IMG/VR virus record: IMGVR_UViG_3300033146_001636
Location: 1 to 27,273 of that record
DNA: 27,273 nucleotides
Direction: 5' to 3' (one strand)
DNA from: a virus
Positions 1-7,156 of the stretch are shown piece by piece; the first letter of the stretch is position 1; the number at the start of each line of letters is the position of its first letter. The translations under genes and the position numbers were made by a program. Below the pieces are notes generated by a model. It was not told where the DNA came from and searched no databases. It saw only the letters and a list, made by a program, of their open reading frames with translations.

Positions 1-275
1 CAGAAGCGATTTGTTTAGAAGCTGTAAAACAAAATGGATATGCTTTAAAATATGTTAGAAATCAAACAGAAGAAATTTGTTTAGAAGCTGTAAAACAAAA
101 TGGAAATGCTTTACAATATGTTAAAGATCAAACAGAGGAAATTTGTTTGGAAGCTGTAAAACAAGATGGATATACGTTAAAATATGTTAGAAATCAAACA
201 GAAGCGATTTGTTTAGAAGCAGTAAAACAAAATTGGGATGTTTTACAATATGTTAGATTAAAATTTGATAAATAG
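1..275 (+). CDS. DUF4116-type repeat protein, C-terminal part (5' end outside window)
   Basis: The frame is open from the left edge to a TAG at 273-275 and gives 90 residues: four copies of a 22-residue unit of the form NQTEEICLEAVKQNGYALKYVR, followed by the tail LKFDK. The unit matches the DUF4116 repeat, whose function is unknown; it is common in phage and protist proteins and is predicted to form helical hairpins. Units are 66 bp and nearly identical in DNA, so the array probably expands and contracts. A full-length relative with the same LKFDK ending lies at 982-1776, so the two are recent duplicates. Family identity is confident; role unknown. Confidence 0.85.
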   Translation, partial: EAICLEAVKQNGYALKYVRNQTEEICLEAVKQNGNALQYVKDQTEEICLEAVKQDGYTLKYVRNQTEAICLEAVKQNWDVLQYVRLKFDK

Positions 276-284
276 GAAGGGATT

Positions 285-440
285 ATGGAATTTAAAGAAA
301 GGGAACCTATTTTTACAAGTGAGTTTTATTATGATAAAAATGATGATGATATTAAAAAAATAAGAGATGCAATTGAAATCATTGAAGATTATTTGGATGA
401 AGCTATAGATCAAGGTATTATTGAAATAGAGGAGGTTTAA
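285..440 (+). CDS. Small acidic hypothetical protein (51 aa)
   Basis: ATG at 285 follows an AGGAAGG ribosome binding site and the frame ends at TAA 438-440, where the next gene's ribosome binding site (GGAGG) lies inside its last codons. The protein is strongly acidic, with a run of Asp near residue 20 and a predicted amphipathic helix (about residues 23-50). I do not recognise a family. Tight spacing places it in one operon with the repeat gene before it and the MazG-like gene after it. Confidence 0.6.
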   Translation: MEFKEREPIFTSEFYYDKNDDDIKKIRDAIEIIEDYLDEAIDQGIIEIEEV

Positions 441-442
441 AA

Positions 443-961
443 TTGAATTGGGATGAATTTAAAGCACACTCACTGAAAACATTGATGTATAAGAGTGATA
501 AAGAAAAGATAGCCTGTAGTGCCTTGGAAATAATTGATGAGGTCAATGAGTATATTGAAGCCAAATTAAAGGTAAAAGATATATGGAATATTACTAAAAT
601 AGAAGATATGACTAATCTTAAAAAGGAACTTGGAGATATTCTTTATCCTATTGCTATTTTGGATGATCACTATAATCTTATGCTAGAAGTGAAAGTAAAT
701 AGTGAGTATGACATTAGGGAACATACAGGTACAGTAGCGGGGATTATGAAGAAGACTATCAGGGATGATAATTATATTCTTACTAATACAAAAGATAGAA
801 GAATGAGGTTATGGGGTACATTATCTGCTATTATTAAATTTGTAGATGAGGAAGCAAGATTTTTAGATTCCAATCTATCTGATATTATGTCTATGAATGT
901 GGAGAAGCTACAAAGTAGAATGGCAAGAGGGAAAATTAAAGGTGATGGTGATAATAGATAA
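443..961 (+). CDS. MazG-like nucleotide pyrophosphohydrolase
   Basis: The 172-residue protein has the MazG/all-alpha NTP pyrophosphohydrolase pattern: an ExxxE-type helix near residues 29-36 (EIIDEVNE) and an ExxD motif at 62-65 (ELGD), which together bind the metal ions that act on nucleotide pyrophosphates. Phage members are thought to adjust nucleotide pools or lower (p)ppGpp during infection. The start is a TTG at 443, chosen because an AGGAGGT site sits seven bases upstream and no ATG is near. The C-terminal half beyond residue about 80 has no motif I recognise. Assignment rests on the metal-binding pattern, so substrate is unknown. Confidence 0.65.
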   Translation: MNWDEFKAHSLKTLMYKSDKEKIACSALEIIDEVNEYIEAKLKVKDIWNITKIEDMTNLKKELGDILYPIAILDDHYNLMLEVKVNSEYDIREHTGTVAGIMKKTIRDDNYILTNTKDRRMRLWGTLSAIIKFVDEEARFLDSNLSDIMSMNVEKLQSRMARGKIKGDGDNR

Positions 962-981
962 TAATCGTATAGGAGGAGATT

Positions 982-1776
982 ATGACAAGAGAAGAGTTTT
1001 TAAAAGAAACAAATACAAAGGAGATTTATAAATATCTTAATGAAAAAGATAGTTTAGAAGCTGTAAAACAAAATGGATATGCTTTAAACTTTGTTAGAAA
1101 TCAAACAGAAGTGATTTGTTTAGAGGCAGTAAAACAAAATTGGGATGCTTTAAAATATGTTAGAAATCAAACAGAAGCGATTTGTTTAGAGGCAGTAAAA
1201 CAAAATTGGAATGCTTTACAATATGTTAGAAATCAAACAGAGGAAATTTGTTTAAAAGTTGTAAAACAAGATGGATATGCTTTAAACTTTGTTAAAGATC
1301 AAACAGAGGAAATTTGTTTAGAAGCTGTAAAACAAAATGGAAATGCTTTACAATATGTTAAAGATCAAACAGAAGAAATTTGTTTAGAAGCTGTAAAACA
1401 AGATGAATATGCTTTAAACTTTGTTAAAGATCAAACAGAGGAAATTTGTTTAGAAGCTGTAAAACAAAATGTATATACGTTAAAATATGTTAAAGATCAA
1501 ACAGAGGAAATGTGTTTAGAAGCAGTAAAACAAAATGGATATGCTTTAATTTATATTAAAGATCAAACAGAAGAAATGTGTTTAAAAGCTGTAAAACAAA
1601 ATGGAAATGCTTTACAATATGTTAAAGATCAAACAGAAGCGATTTGTTTAGAAGCAGTAAAACAAAATGGATATGCTTTAATTTATATTAAAGATCAAAC
1701 AGAAGAAATTTGTTTAAAAGCTGTAAAACAAAATGGATATGCTTTAAAATATGTTAGATTAAAATTTGATAAATAG
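982..1776 (+). CDS. DUF4116-type repeat protein (264 aa)
   Basis: After a short unique N-terminus (about residues 1-27) the protein is one partial and ten full 22-residue units with the core CLEAVKQNGYAL, ending in LKFDK exactly like the partial gene at the left edge. The regular Cys, Leu, Ala and Tyr spacing predicts stacked helical hairpins, as expected for DUF4116; function is unknown, and a protein-binding scaffold is only a guess. ATG 982 follows an AGGAGGAG site. The short upstream sequence, TAGGAGGAGATTATG-like, recurs after both repeat genes, which suggests that gene plus leader was duplicated as a unit. Confidence 0.85.
   Translation: MTREEFLKETNTKEIYKYLNEKDSLEAVKQNGYALNFVRNQTEVICLEAVKQNWDALKYVRNQTEAICLEAVKQNWNALQYVRNQTEEICLKVVKQDGYALNFVKDQTEEICLEAVKQNGNALQYVKDQTEEICLEAVKQDEYALNFVKDQTEEICLEAVKQNVYTLKYVKDQTEEMCLEAVKQNGYALIYIKDQTEEMCLKAVKQNGNALQYVKDQTEAICLEAVKQNGYALIYIKDQTEEICLKAVKQNGYALKYVRLKFDK
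1057..1770 (+). repeat. 66-bp tandem repeat array inside the DUF4116 gene
   Basis: About eleven copies of a 66-bp unit recur, each encoding 22 residues. Neighbouring units differ mainly at the codons for the variable positions (N/D before QTE, K/R before the boundary, and the two residues after KQN). The same unit occurs four times at 1-260. The phase is kept exactly, so unit loss or gain leaves the reading frame intact. Confidence 0.9.
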
Positions 1777-1798
1777 GAGGAGATTATGGGAGTCATTT

Positions 1799-1981
1799 GT
1801 GGAAATCAGTACTGGTGAATACATTGATTTATTGAGATGTAAAGAAAAACTAATGAGACTTGAAAATGGAGGAGTAGACAACTGGCAATGGTATGATATT
1901 GCATTAAATCCGCCAGGAAAATATTCATTAGATGAAGAGTTTGAAACAATAGAACAAAAAATAAGGAGAGAGTATGAATAA
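1799..1981 (+). CDS. Small hypothetical protein (about 60 aa) with uncertain, possibly shifted start
   Basis: The conserved-looking part reads EISTGEYIDLLRCKEKLMRLE and then GGVDNWQWYD, which resembles small phage proteins that begin with an ISxEEY segment and contain a GVDNW motif; no function is known to me. The in-frame start I prefer is GTG 1799, with a weak GGGAG six bases upstream. The strong AGGAGGAG site and ATG at 1786 instead open a ten-codon frame that stops at 1818. The stop at 1979-1981 overlaps the next gene. Product real, start uncertain. Confidence 0.55.
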   Translation: MEISTGEYIDLLRCKEKLMRLENGGVDNWQWYDIALNPPGKYSLDEEFETIEQKIRREYE

Positions 1982-2510
1982 AGATGATCCTACAAGTTTA
2001 GATCTACATGCGTTGGATTTGGAATGGCAAAGACAGGCAATTGAGAGAAGGAAAGCAGGAGAGGATTTAGCAGAGATTAATAATAATCTAAGAAGAAAAA
2101 AATCCTACCTAAAGTTTCGTAGAGCAGAAATAGCAATGGAGTACAGGACAGGCAAGGAGATTATTGTAGATGCTACAGATAAGCCAGTTAAACTTACGGA
2201 AAAAGCTATTGAAATGGTATTGGATTCAAGTGAAGAGCTTTCTAAAATTGATAAAGAAATCAATGATCTAATATATGAATCGGATATTCATTCTACATTT
2301 TGTATTGCAATGGATCAGAAAAAGTATGCCTTACAGGAGGAGGTTAGATTATATATGTCTGATTATTTCTCAGAACCTAGAGATCCTAGTAAAGAGAAAC
2401 AGTATGATGGAAAAGTAAAAAAGATTAAGGAGGATATGGATAAAGAGTATGAAATAAGTAAAACCAAAGAAGCAAGAAGATCAAGGAGAAAGGAAAGGAG
2501 TAATGTTTAA
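1974..2510 (+). CDS. Coiled-coil hypothetical protein, possible recombination mediator
   Basis: The 178-residue, highly charged protein is predicted almost entirely helical, with a Lys/Arg-rich C-terminal tail (EARRSRRKERSN). A KLTEKAIEMVL segment near residue 73 followed by a Lys-x-Ala-Leu-rich helix resembles a widespread phage protein found beside ssDNA-binding and RecA genes. A UvsY-like loading role would fit the neighbours (ssDNA-binding protein, RecA-like) but is inference only. ATG 1974 overlaps the previous stop by eight bases and follows AAGGAG. Confidence 0.6.
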   Translation: MNKDDPTSLDLHALDLEWQRQAIERRKAGEDLAEINNNLRRKKSYLKFRRAEIAMEYRTGKEIIVDATDKPVKLTEKAIEMVLDSSEELSKIDKEINDLIYESDIHSTFCIAMDQKKYALQEEVRLYMSDYFSEPRDPSKEKQYDGKVKKIKEDMDKEYEISKTKEARRSRRKERSNV

Positions 2511-2679
2511 AACAAAATTAGATGGTGAAGAAATCACGATAGATAGTGAGTATGTGAAGTTTCAATATGGTGATTATTATTTTTACAATGAAGAAAATAT
2601 GTCAGATATAGATAATCCAGTAATGATTATTAAACAAGAAGAAATCAAATCAATTATTAAAGTAAAAGGTGGTAAATAA
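2503..2679 (+). CDS. Small hypothetical protein (58 aa)
   Basis: ATG 2503 overlaps the end of the preceding gene and follows an AAGGAG run. The frame stops at TAA 2677-2679, four bases before the ssDNA-binding protein gene. The sequence begins MFKTKLDGEEITIDSEYVKF, has a Tyr-rich middle and a basic C-terminus; a small beta-rich fold is plausible. No family recognised. Its place between a putative mediator and the ssDNA-binding protein suggests a minor role in the same process. Confidence 0.6.
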   Translation: MFKTKLDGEEITIDSEYVKFQYGDYYFYNEENMSDIDNPVMIIKQEEIKSIIKVKGGK

Positions 2680-2682
2680 AAT

Positions 2683-3726
2683 ATGGCAAATGCAAGAAAC
2701 AGTAGAAGAGAGAAATTGGAAAAAGTTCAGAAAGCAAACATGTATAACTCTAAACAGAGAAATGATGCAATTCTTAACACAGCAGATTACCCTGATCTGG
2801 AATTTGTAAAACTTGAACCAGACCAGGAATATTCTTTTGACATTATCCCCTATCAGGTAACAACAAAGAAGCATCCTAATTATGATAAGCTAAAGAAAAT
2901 GGATTTCCTAGAAGATAGTGTTCTTATTGTTCCTGTACATAAAAACATCGGACCACTTAAATCTGCCGTAGTATGTCCTAAAATCTATGGAAATAGATGT
3001 GAAATTTGTGATGAACATGATATCCAGCTAGATAAGAAAAGAGAGGAATTTAAGGCAAGTGGGAAAGATCCCAAGGATGCTTGGAAAGATGATGAGGTAA
3101 AATCCTACCGTCCAGTTAGACAGGCTTTCTTTGTTATTAAAGATAAAGAAGATGGTAAAATTAAGTTGTGGAAATACTCCGCAGCATGGTCATATGATAA
3201 TCTTAAAAAGAGAGCAGATAGAAAGAATGTTCTTATTGGTGAAATGATCTTTGAAGATACTTCTATTATTTTTACTCCAGAGCCTAATCAGTTCAATGAC
3301 AAGTATCCAGGTGAAATTAAAGTGTTCGACTTTGAAAAGGTTGGAAAATATGGGTATACGGAAGAGGATATTGAAAATGCCCCTAAGTTGGATAAAATGC
3401 TAATCACACATACATCAGAGGAAATTAGTAATATTCTTTGGGGTAATAATACAGATGATGAGGAACCAGAGGAGGATAGTGAATCTAATGCTCCTCCCAT
3501 TAAAGAAGAGGAACCAGAGGAAGAAAAAAGATCCACTAAAGAGGAAGAATCAGAGGAAGATAGTAGAGAAGCAAGGCGTAGAGCAAGAAGAAAGAGATCT
3601 ACTCCCAAGGAAAACCCTTCTTGTCCTAATGGTCTTACTTTTGGTGATGATGTAGATACTGATGATGCTTGTGAAGATTGTCCTGTATATGATGCTTGTT
3701 ACAAAGCATATAAGGATTCTGAGTAA
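2683..3726 (+). CDS. gp32-like single-stranded DNA-binding protein
   Basis: The 347-residue protein has the layout of T4 gp32-type helix-destabilising proteins: a basic N-terminus (residues 1-25), a core with a Cys cluster at C98, C106, C109 and nearby H112 that could bind zinc, and a strongly acidic, low-complexity region (about 255-300). It covers ssDNA during replication and recombination and recruits partners through the acidic region. Unlike T4 gp32, the protein then continues through a basic RRRARRKR stretch into a second Cys cluster, CPNGLTFGDDxDxxxxCEDCPxYDAC, seen in other phage proteins. RecA follows directly, which supports the call. Confidence 0.75.
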   Translation: MANARNSRREKLEKVQKANMYNSKQRNDAILNTADYPDLEFVKLEPDQEYSFDIIPYQVTTKKHPNYDKLKKMDFLEDSVLIVPVHKNIGPLKSAVVCPKIYGNRCEICDEHDIQLDKKREEFKASGKDPKDAWKDDEVKSYRPVRQAFFVIKDKEDGKIKLWKYSAAWSYDNLKKRADRKNVLIGEMIFEDTSIIFTPEPNQFNDKYPGEIKVFDFEKVGKYGYTEEDIENAPKLDKMLITHTSEEISNILWGNNTDDEEPEEDSESNAPPIKEEEPEEEKRSTKEEESEEDSREARRRARRKRSTPKENPSCPNGLTFGDDVDTDDACEDCPVYDACYKAYKDSE

Positions 3727-3734
3727 TTATTATT

Positions 3735-3752
3735 CCCCCTTTAATTAGGGGG
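3735..3752 (+). promoter_or_regulatory. GC-rich hairpin between the ssDNA-binding protein and recombinase genes
   Basis: CCCCCT and AGGGGG are separated by six bases (TTAATT) in the 44-base gap between the two genes. No T-run follows, so it is a poor intrinsic terminator. It could cap or stabilise the mRNA end, act as an RNase processing site, or weakly attenuate transcription so that the abundant binding protein exceeds the recombinase. Confidence 0.45.
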
Positions 3753-3770
3753 ACATTAAAGGATTTAGAA

Positions 3771-5039
3771 ATGAATACTGAGGAGAAGAAGAAAATATTG
3801 AAAGAAAAGAAAAACAGTATTAAAGAAAAAGCAGTAGAAAGGGTACATAGTGGTGATCATATCCTAGATTGTATTTTTTCTAATGGAAAGGATCATCCAA
3901 AAGGTTATCCATATGGAAAGGTGATTTGGTTATGGGGCCCATCTAAAGCAGGTAAATCAGCATTAGCACTTGAAGCTATATATGCAGCACTAAAGCAGTT
4001 TGGAAAGGATAATGTAGAATATCTATGGTTAGATGTAGAAGAAGCATATTCTTTTGATAGTGAAACTAGAATGGGTTTTTCTATTAATGATGGTAAACAT
4101 ATTACCTATCCTAAAACAGTGGAAGAACTACAGGCTATCATTGAATTATTTGCTAGTGAGAATGATCCAAAAAAACTAAAAATTATGGTATTGGATTCCT
4201 TAGATGCTTTATCTGTTTCAGAAGAGCTTGATAGAAAAGAGCAAAGAACTAAGGAATTTAAAAAGAATGGCTCCATTTCTAATATCAAAACATATGGTAT
4301 GGAAAAAGCAAAGAAGATGGGTGAAGTATTAAGGACTACTACATCCACTATTGCTAAGAATAACATTATTCTTTTTGTTATTTCTCAGGAAAGAGATAAT
4401 GTTAATGCAGGACTATTTGAAAAGAAAACCAAAGTGTCTGGAGGTAAAGCTCCTGGATACTATTCTTCTGTTCAAATGGAATTAAAAGAAGTAGAATCAT
4501 TTGGGGACAAGTATAGACAATGGGGTGCTTGTATTCAAATTCATGCTCAAAAGACTAGAACACCATTTGAAGGTAGAAGATCATTTATCAATACTGACTG
4601 GGAACAAGGATTTGACCCTATTAGTAGTAATATTGATTTCCTTTATGATCTAAAAGATGAATATGGGAAACTTGATCCTAAAAAGATTAATACTTTAAAA
4701 TGGGAAGAGAAATTTAATCTAGCTACACTTGATGGGGATGCAGTATCTAATGATGAAATTAAACAATTCATTAAAGATAATGATTATGAGGATGCAGTCA
4801 AGGAAAAATACAATAGACTAACTACTAAGAACATGCAGGAATTTATTAATGACAATGAGGTAGTGTTAGGGAAGTTTGTTGAGAAGTTTGGTGTTATGAG
4901 TAGAGATGCTTTGATTACTTGGATAGAATCAGATGATACTTTTAAAAGAGAAGATGAACTTATTAGAAGGGCACAGGAAAAGTTCTATTATATTGAAGAG
5001 AAGTCTAAACCAGTAAGAAGAAAAAGGAAGGCATTATGA
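3771..5039 (+). CDS. RecA/UvsX-like recombinase
   Basis: The 422-residue protein carries a Walker A motif GPSKAGKS at residues 56-63, a glutamate-containing LDVEEAY strand end near 88-92 where RecA has its catalytic Glu, and a Walker B strand KIMVLDSLDAL ending at D142. A later VISQERDNV segment corresponds to the conserved Gln-containing strand (motif 3) that senses ATP, and a GGKAPGYYSS segment fits DNA-binding loop 2. It should polymerise on ssDNA and drive strand exchange together with the gp32-like protein upstream. The last 130 residues are charged and unlike bacterial RecA, as is usual for phage relatives. An AAGGA site precedes ATG 3771. Confidence 0.85.
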   Translation: MNTEEKKKILKEKKNSIKEKAVERVHSGDHILDCIFSNGKDHPKGYPYGKVIWLWGPSKAGKSALALEAIYAALKQFGKDNVEYLWLDVEEAYSFDSETRMGFSINDGKHITYPKTVEELQAIIELFASENDPKKLKIMVLDSLDALSVSEELDRKEQRTKEFKKNGSISNIKTYGMEKAKKMGEVLRTTTSTIAKNNIILFVISQERDNVNAGLFEKKTKVSGGKAPGYYSSVQMELKEVESFGDKYRQWGACIQIHAQKTRTPFEGRRSFINTDWEQGFDPISSNIDFLYDLKDEYGKLDPKKINTLKWEEKFNLATLDGDAVSNDEIKQFIKDNDYEDAVKEKYNRLTTKNMQEFINDNEVVLGKFVEKFGVMSRDALITWIESDDTFKREDELIRRAQEKFYYIEEKSKPVRRKRKAL

Positions 5040-5242
5040 GTAGTAAGAAAATGAAAGCATTAAGAAGATTAATTCCTAATGAGGGATATGATGTTTCTAA
5101 AAAGAAGTTTAGGTCTATTCCCTACCCACTTAATAAGCAAAAGGAAGATTATGCCGATTGGAAAAATATCTATAATGAAGTAAAAAGACTTTATAATATG
5201 AAAACTACACTGCAAAAGATGGAATTCTGGAGGGAAGAATAA
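5036..5242 (+). CDS. Small basic hypothetical protein (68 aa)
   Basis: ATG 5036 overlaps the recombinase stop (ATGA) and follows AAGGAAGG, so the gene is translationally coupled. The protein is Lys-rich with a YPLNKQKEDYADWKNIYNEV stretch and a helical C-terminus; no family is recognised. Coupling to RecA suggests a role with it, but nothing in the sequence shows this directly. Confidence 0.6.
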   Translation: MSSKKMKALRRLIPNEGYDVSKKKFRSIPYPLNKQKEDYADWKNIYNEVKRLYNMKTTLQKMEFWREE

Positions 5243-5421
5243 TGGGTGTAATAGCAGAAATCATTGATGATAAAATAGTCCTATTCCCTTCTAATATGAC
5301 AGAGAGGTATGGTCTTGAAAGTGTTCTTAGTTTAATTAGTAATAATTCTACCGATCCAGACTCTATTTCTAATAGTTTTACCATAGATGATGAGCTTATC
5401 CTAGAAAGGAATATGCTATAA
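5242..5421 (+). CDS. Small hypothetical protein (59 aa)
   Basis: ATG 5242 shares a base with the previous stop and has GGAGGG eight bases upstream; TAA 5419-5421 shares a base with the next ATG (TAATG at both ends). The product begins MGVIAEIIDDKIVLFPSNM and is acidic, with a Ser/Asn-rich middle. No known family. The clean start and stop overlaps are the main evidence that it is real. Confidence 0.6.
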   Translation: MGVIAEIIDDKIVLFPSNMTERYGLESVLSLISNNSTDPDSISNSFTIDDELILERNML

Positions 5422-5822
5422 TGGCTAAACGAAAACCATTACCTACCATAGAAGAACTTAAAGCTATGAAGTGGAAAGACTATATGAAAACAACTCATTG
5501 GAGGAAGTTTAGAAAGACTCTTGATACTGATGATGTGGTTTGTGATATTTGTGGTAAAAGGAAATGGGAATTTTATAAAGTAGGAACCAGGAAAGGATCA
5601 AGAAAGAAAAAACCAACTTGTCAATTCCAGGTACATCATAAACATTATAGGCATCTAGGGGAGGAAACCAGAGATGATGTTTTATTCCTTTGTAAAACTT
5701 GCCATGGATTATGTCATGATATAGAGATGGCATCTAGGACTAGAGGAGGTGCTTTTAAAATACTATATGATTATATTTTAGAACACACTCCGTGGGAATA
5801 TGAACCATTTAATAAAAAGTAA
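5421..5822 (+). CDS. HNH-type endonuclease
   Basis: The 133-residue protein has a CxxC knuckle at C41/C44, a histidine pair at H72-H73 in QVHHKHY, and a second metal site C91-KT-C94-H95 with H99. This is the zinc-ribbon HNH layout, in which the first His is catalytic; the central Asn is not obvious. HNH proteins in phages act as free-standing homing endonucleases or in packaging. Here it sits at the end of the recombination block, immediately before a promoter, away from any terminase. Homing or a recombination-linked nicking role are both possible. ATG 5421 overlaps the previous stop. Confidence 0.75.
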   Translation: MAKRKPLPTIEELKAMKWKDYMKTTHWRKFRKTLDTDDVVCDICGKRKWEFYKVGTRKGSRKKKPTCQFQVHHKHYRHLGEETRDDVLFLCKTCHGLCHDIEMASRTRGGAFKILYDYILEHTPWEYEPFNKK

Positions 5823-5840
5823 CTAAAATAATATATTCTA

Positions 5841-5869
5841 TTGACATAGTTTCAATAATAGATTATACT
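5841..5869 (+). promoter_or_regulatory. Sigma-70 promoter
   Basis: A consensus -35 TTGACA (5841-5846), a 17-base spacer and a -10 TATACT (5864-5869) lie in the 78-base gap after the HNH gene. Transcription would begin near 5876, 25 bases before the lipoprotein ATG. It is the only clear intergenic promoter on the plus strand here and would let host RNA polymerase express the lipoprotein and Rad50/Mre11 block independently of upstream genes. Confidence 0.8.
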
Positions 5870-5900
5870 AAAGTCAAGATTAAATGAAATGGAGGAATTT

Positions 5901-6380
5901 ATGAAAAAAATAATATTGATACTATTTATCACTGCCCTATCAGGTTGTGATATGTTTTATGACTTTCAGTATGATTGGGTGATCCCAGAGGATATCAACA
6001 CCAGAGCAGACATTAATAACTTAATGTTATCTCCTACATATAATTATGTTCCTGATGCAACTGGTGATTTTTGGAGTTTCCCTGATGAAACATATTATAG
6101 AACCAATGAAGGAAATGATTGTGAGGATATGGCATTTCTATATGTTTATCTTTACCATGAATGTCTAGGTCTCTATGATGTAAAAGCAGTGGGGTTAAGT
6201 AATAAGTTTAGAGATGTGGATCATATGATTTTTAAAGTAAATGGTGAATACTATGAATCTACTGGATATGGGAGGGGAATGAGGATATCTGATTTTTATT
6301 TGGAATATGAATGGGATATTCTATTTGAATGGGATTATGATAAAATGATTGAAGCAATAAATAGAAGGAGGAGAAGATAA
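5901..6380 (+). CDS. Phage lipoprotein with transglutaminase-like cysteine protease fold
   Basis: The protein starts with a lipoprotein signal: basic MKK, a hydrophobic core, and the lipobox LSGC, cleaved before the Cys at about residue 17. The mature part has a GNDCEDMAF motif (nucleophile Cys), a later VDHMIF (His) and a following acidic region, the order of bacterial transglutaminase-like cysteine peptidases. The start is ATG 5901, because GGAGGA precedes it while the upstream in-frame ATG 5889 has no such site. The product would be lipid-anchored facing the periplasm or outer surface. It has its own sigma-70 promoter. Host-surface modification or superinfection exclusion is inferred from location only. 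Confidence 0.7.
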   Translation: MKKIILILFITALSGCDMFYDFQYDWVIPEDINTRADINNLMLSPTYNYVPDATGDFWSFPDETYYRTNEGNDCEDMAFLYVYLYHECLGLYDVKAVGLSNKFRDVDHMIFKVNGEYYESTGYGRGMRISDFYLEYEWDILFEWDYDKMIEAINRRRRR

Positions 6381-6381
6381 T

Positions 6382-6756
6382 ATGACAGTTAAGAAAATTA
6401 AAGAGATTGATGATTCTGTTTTGGTTATGGCATTGGATAGAGGCTTCTTGTATGGGGAGACATTGAAACTGGACAAGGATTATTTTAATGATAATTTTAG
6501 TAAAGATAGGACAGCCAATACAAATGTACTAAGATCAAAAGATAATATTTATCATGCAGAGAATAAGGTATATGATGTATTGTCCTGGTGGAAAAGAAAT
6601 ATCAATGATATTAAGATCCTTATGAACTCAAAAGAAACCATAGAAACAATTCTTTATCTAAATAATCATCTTTTGGATTATAAAGAGCTGCATCCATCAT
6701 TTGAATATAGTGATTTTATAAAAGATTACAATAGAATTAGTATGGTGTTTACATGA
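6382..6756 (+). CDS. Hypothetical protein (124 aa)
   Basis: ATG 6382 follows GGAGGAG and lies one base beyond the lipoprotein stop. The protein is soluble, mixed charge, with predicted helices around residues 55-110 including a WWKRN segment. No family or catalytic motif is recognised. It is translationally linked to the following gene by an ATGA overlap. Confidence 0.6.
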   Translation: MTVKKIKEIDDSVLVMALDRGFLYGETLKLDKDYFNDNFSKDRTANTNVLRSKDNIYHAENKVYDVLSWWKRNINDIKILMNSKETIETILYLNNHLLDYKELHPSFEYSDFIKDYNRISMVFT

Positions 6757-7109
6757 ATATGATGGAGAGTATAAAACAATTTAAAGATAAAGGATATGAT
6801 GAAACAGTAAAGGAAAGTTTTCTTAGTTCTTGTACTAGATTGGATAAAAATGCAAAAGTAAATATTGATACTATTGATAATCTTTCCAGAATTGAAATAG
6901 ATTTTAATGGTAGATTGTATACTACTACCTACATGGATGATACTATTCTATGGTATACCGTCCTTATTTTTATAGATAGTTTTACATCCAGTCCAGAAGA
7001 AACAGAAAAACTATTCATAAGTGCTAAATTCCAGGGAATGAATCTATTTGAAAGTATCGTTACAGCTATTAATTCTTTATACTATGAAGTAGAAAAGGAA
7101 TTAAAATGA
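6753..7109 (+). CDS. Hypothetical protein (118 aa)
   Basis: ATG 6753 overlaps the previous stop; two further in-frame ATGs follow within twelve bases, so the exact start is uncertain. The protein is acidic, with a central beta-like stretch (RIEIDFNGRLYTTTYMDD) and a helical C-terminal half. No recognisable family. It belongs to the operon that leads into the Rad50-like gene. Confidence 0.55.
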   Translation: MNMMESIKQFKDKGYDETVKESFLSSCTRLDKNAKVNIDTIDNLSRIEIDFNGRLYTTTYMDDTILWYTVLIFIDSFTSSPEETEKLFISAKFQGMNLFESIVTAINSLYYEVEKELK

Positions 7110-7156
7110 AAGGATGGGTAGAGGATTATATAAAGGAGAATAATAATGAAAATTAA
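7106..7156 (+). CDS. Possible 16-residue leader peptide before the Rad50-like gene
   Basis: ATG 7106 overlaps the preceding stop (ATGA) and is preceded by AAGGA; the frame runs 16 codons and ends at 7156, inside the Rad50-like gene that begins at 7146. It may be a coupling peptide that opens the downstream AAGGAG site for ribosomes, or it may be fortuitous. Length gives no statistical support. Confidence 0.25.
   Translation: MKGWVEDYIKENNNEN

Noticed and set aside
1-1776. CRISPR-like array from the regular 66-bp repeats
   Set aside because: Units are contiguous, in frame, and translate into a consistent 22-residue protein repeat; there are no spacers.
3288-3608. Ser/Leu-rich 106-residue minus-strand frame
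   Set aside because: It mirrors the Glu/Asp-rich tail of the ssDNA-binding protein on the other strand, a usual shadow of acidic low-complexity coding DNA.
3455-3655. 66-residue plus-strand frame rich in Arg and Lys
   Set aside because: It is an out-of-frame reading of the same Glu-codon repeats within the ssDNA-binding protein gene and has no start signal.
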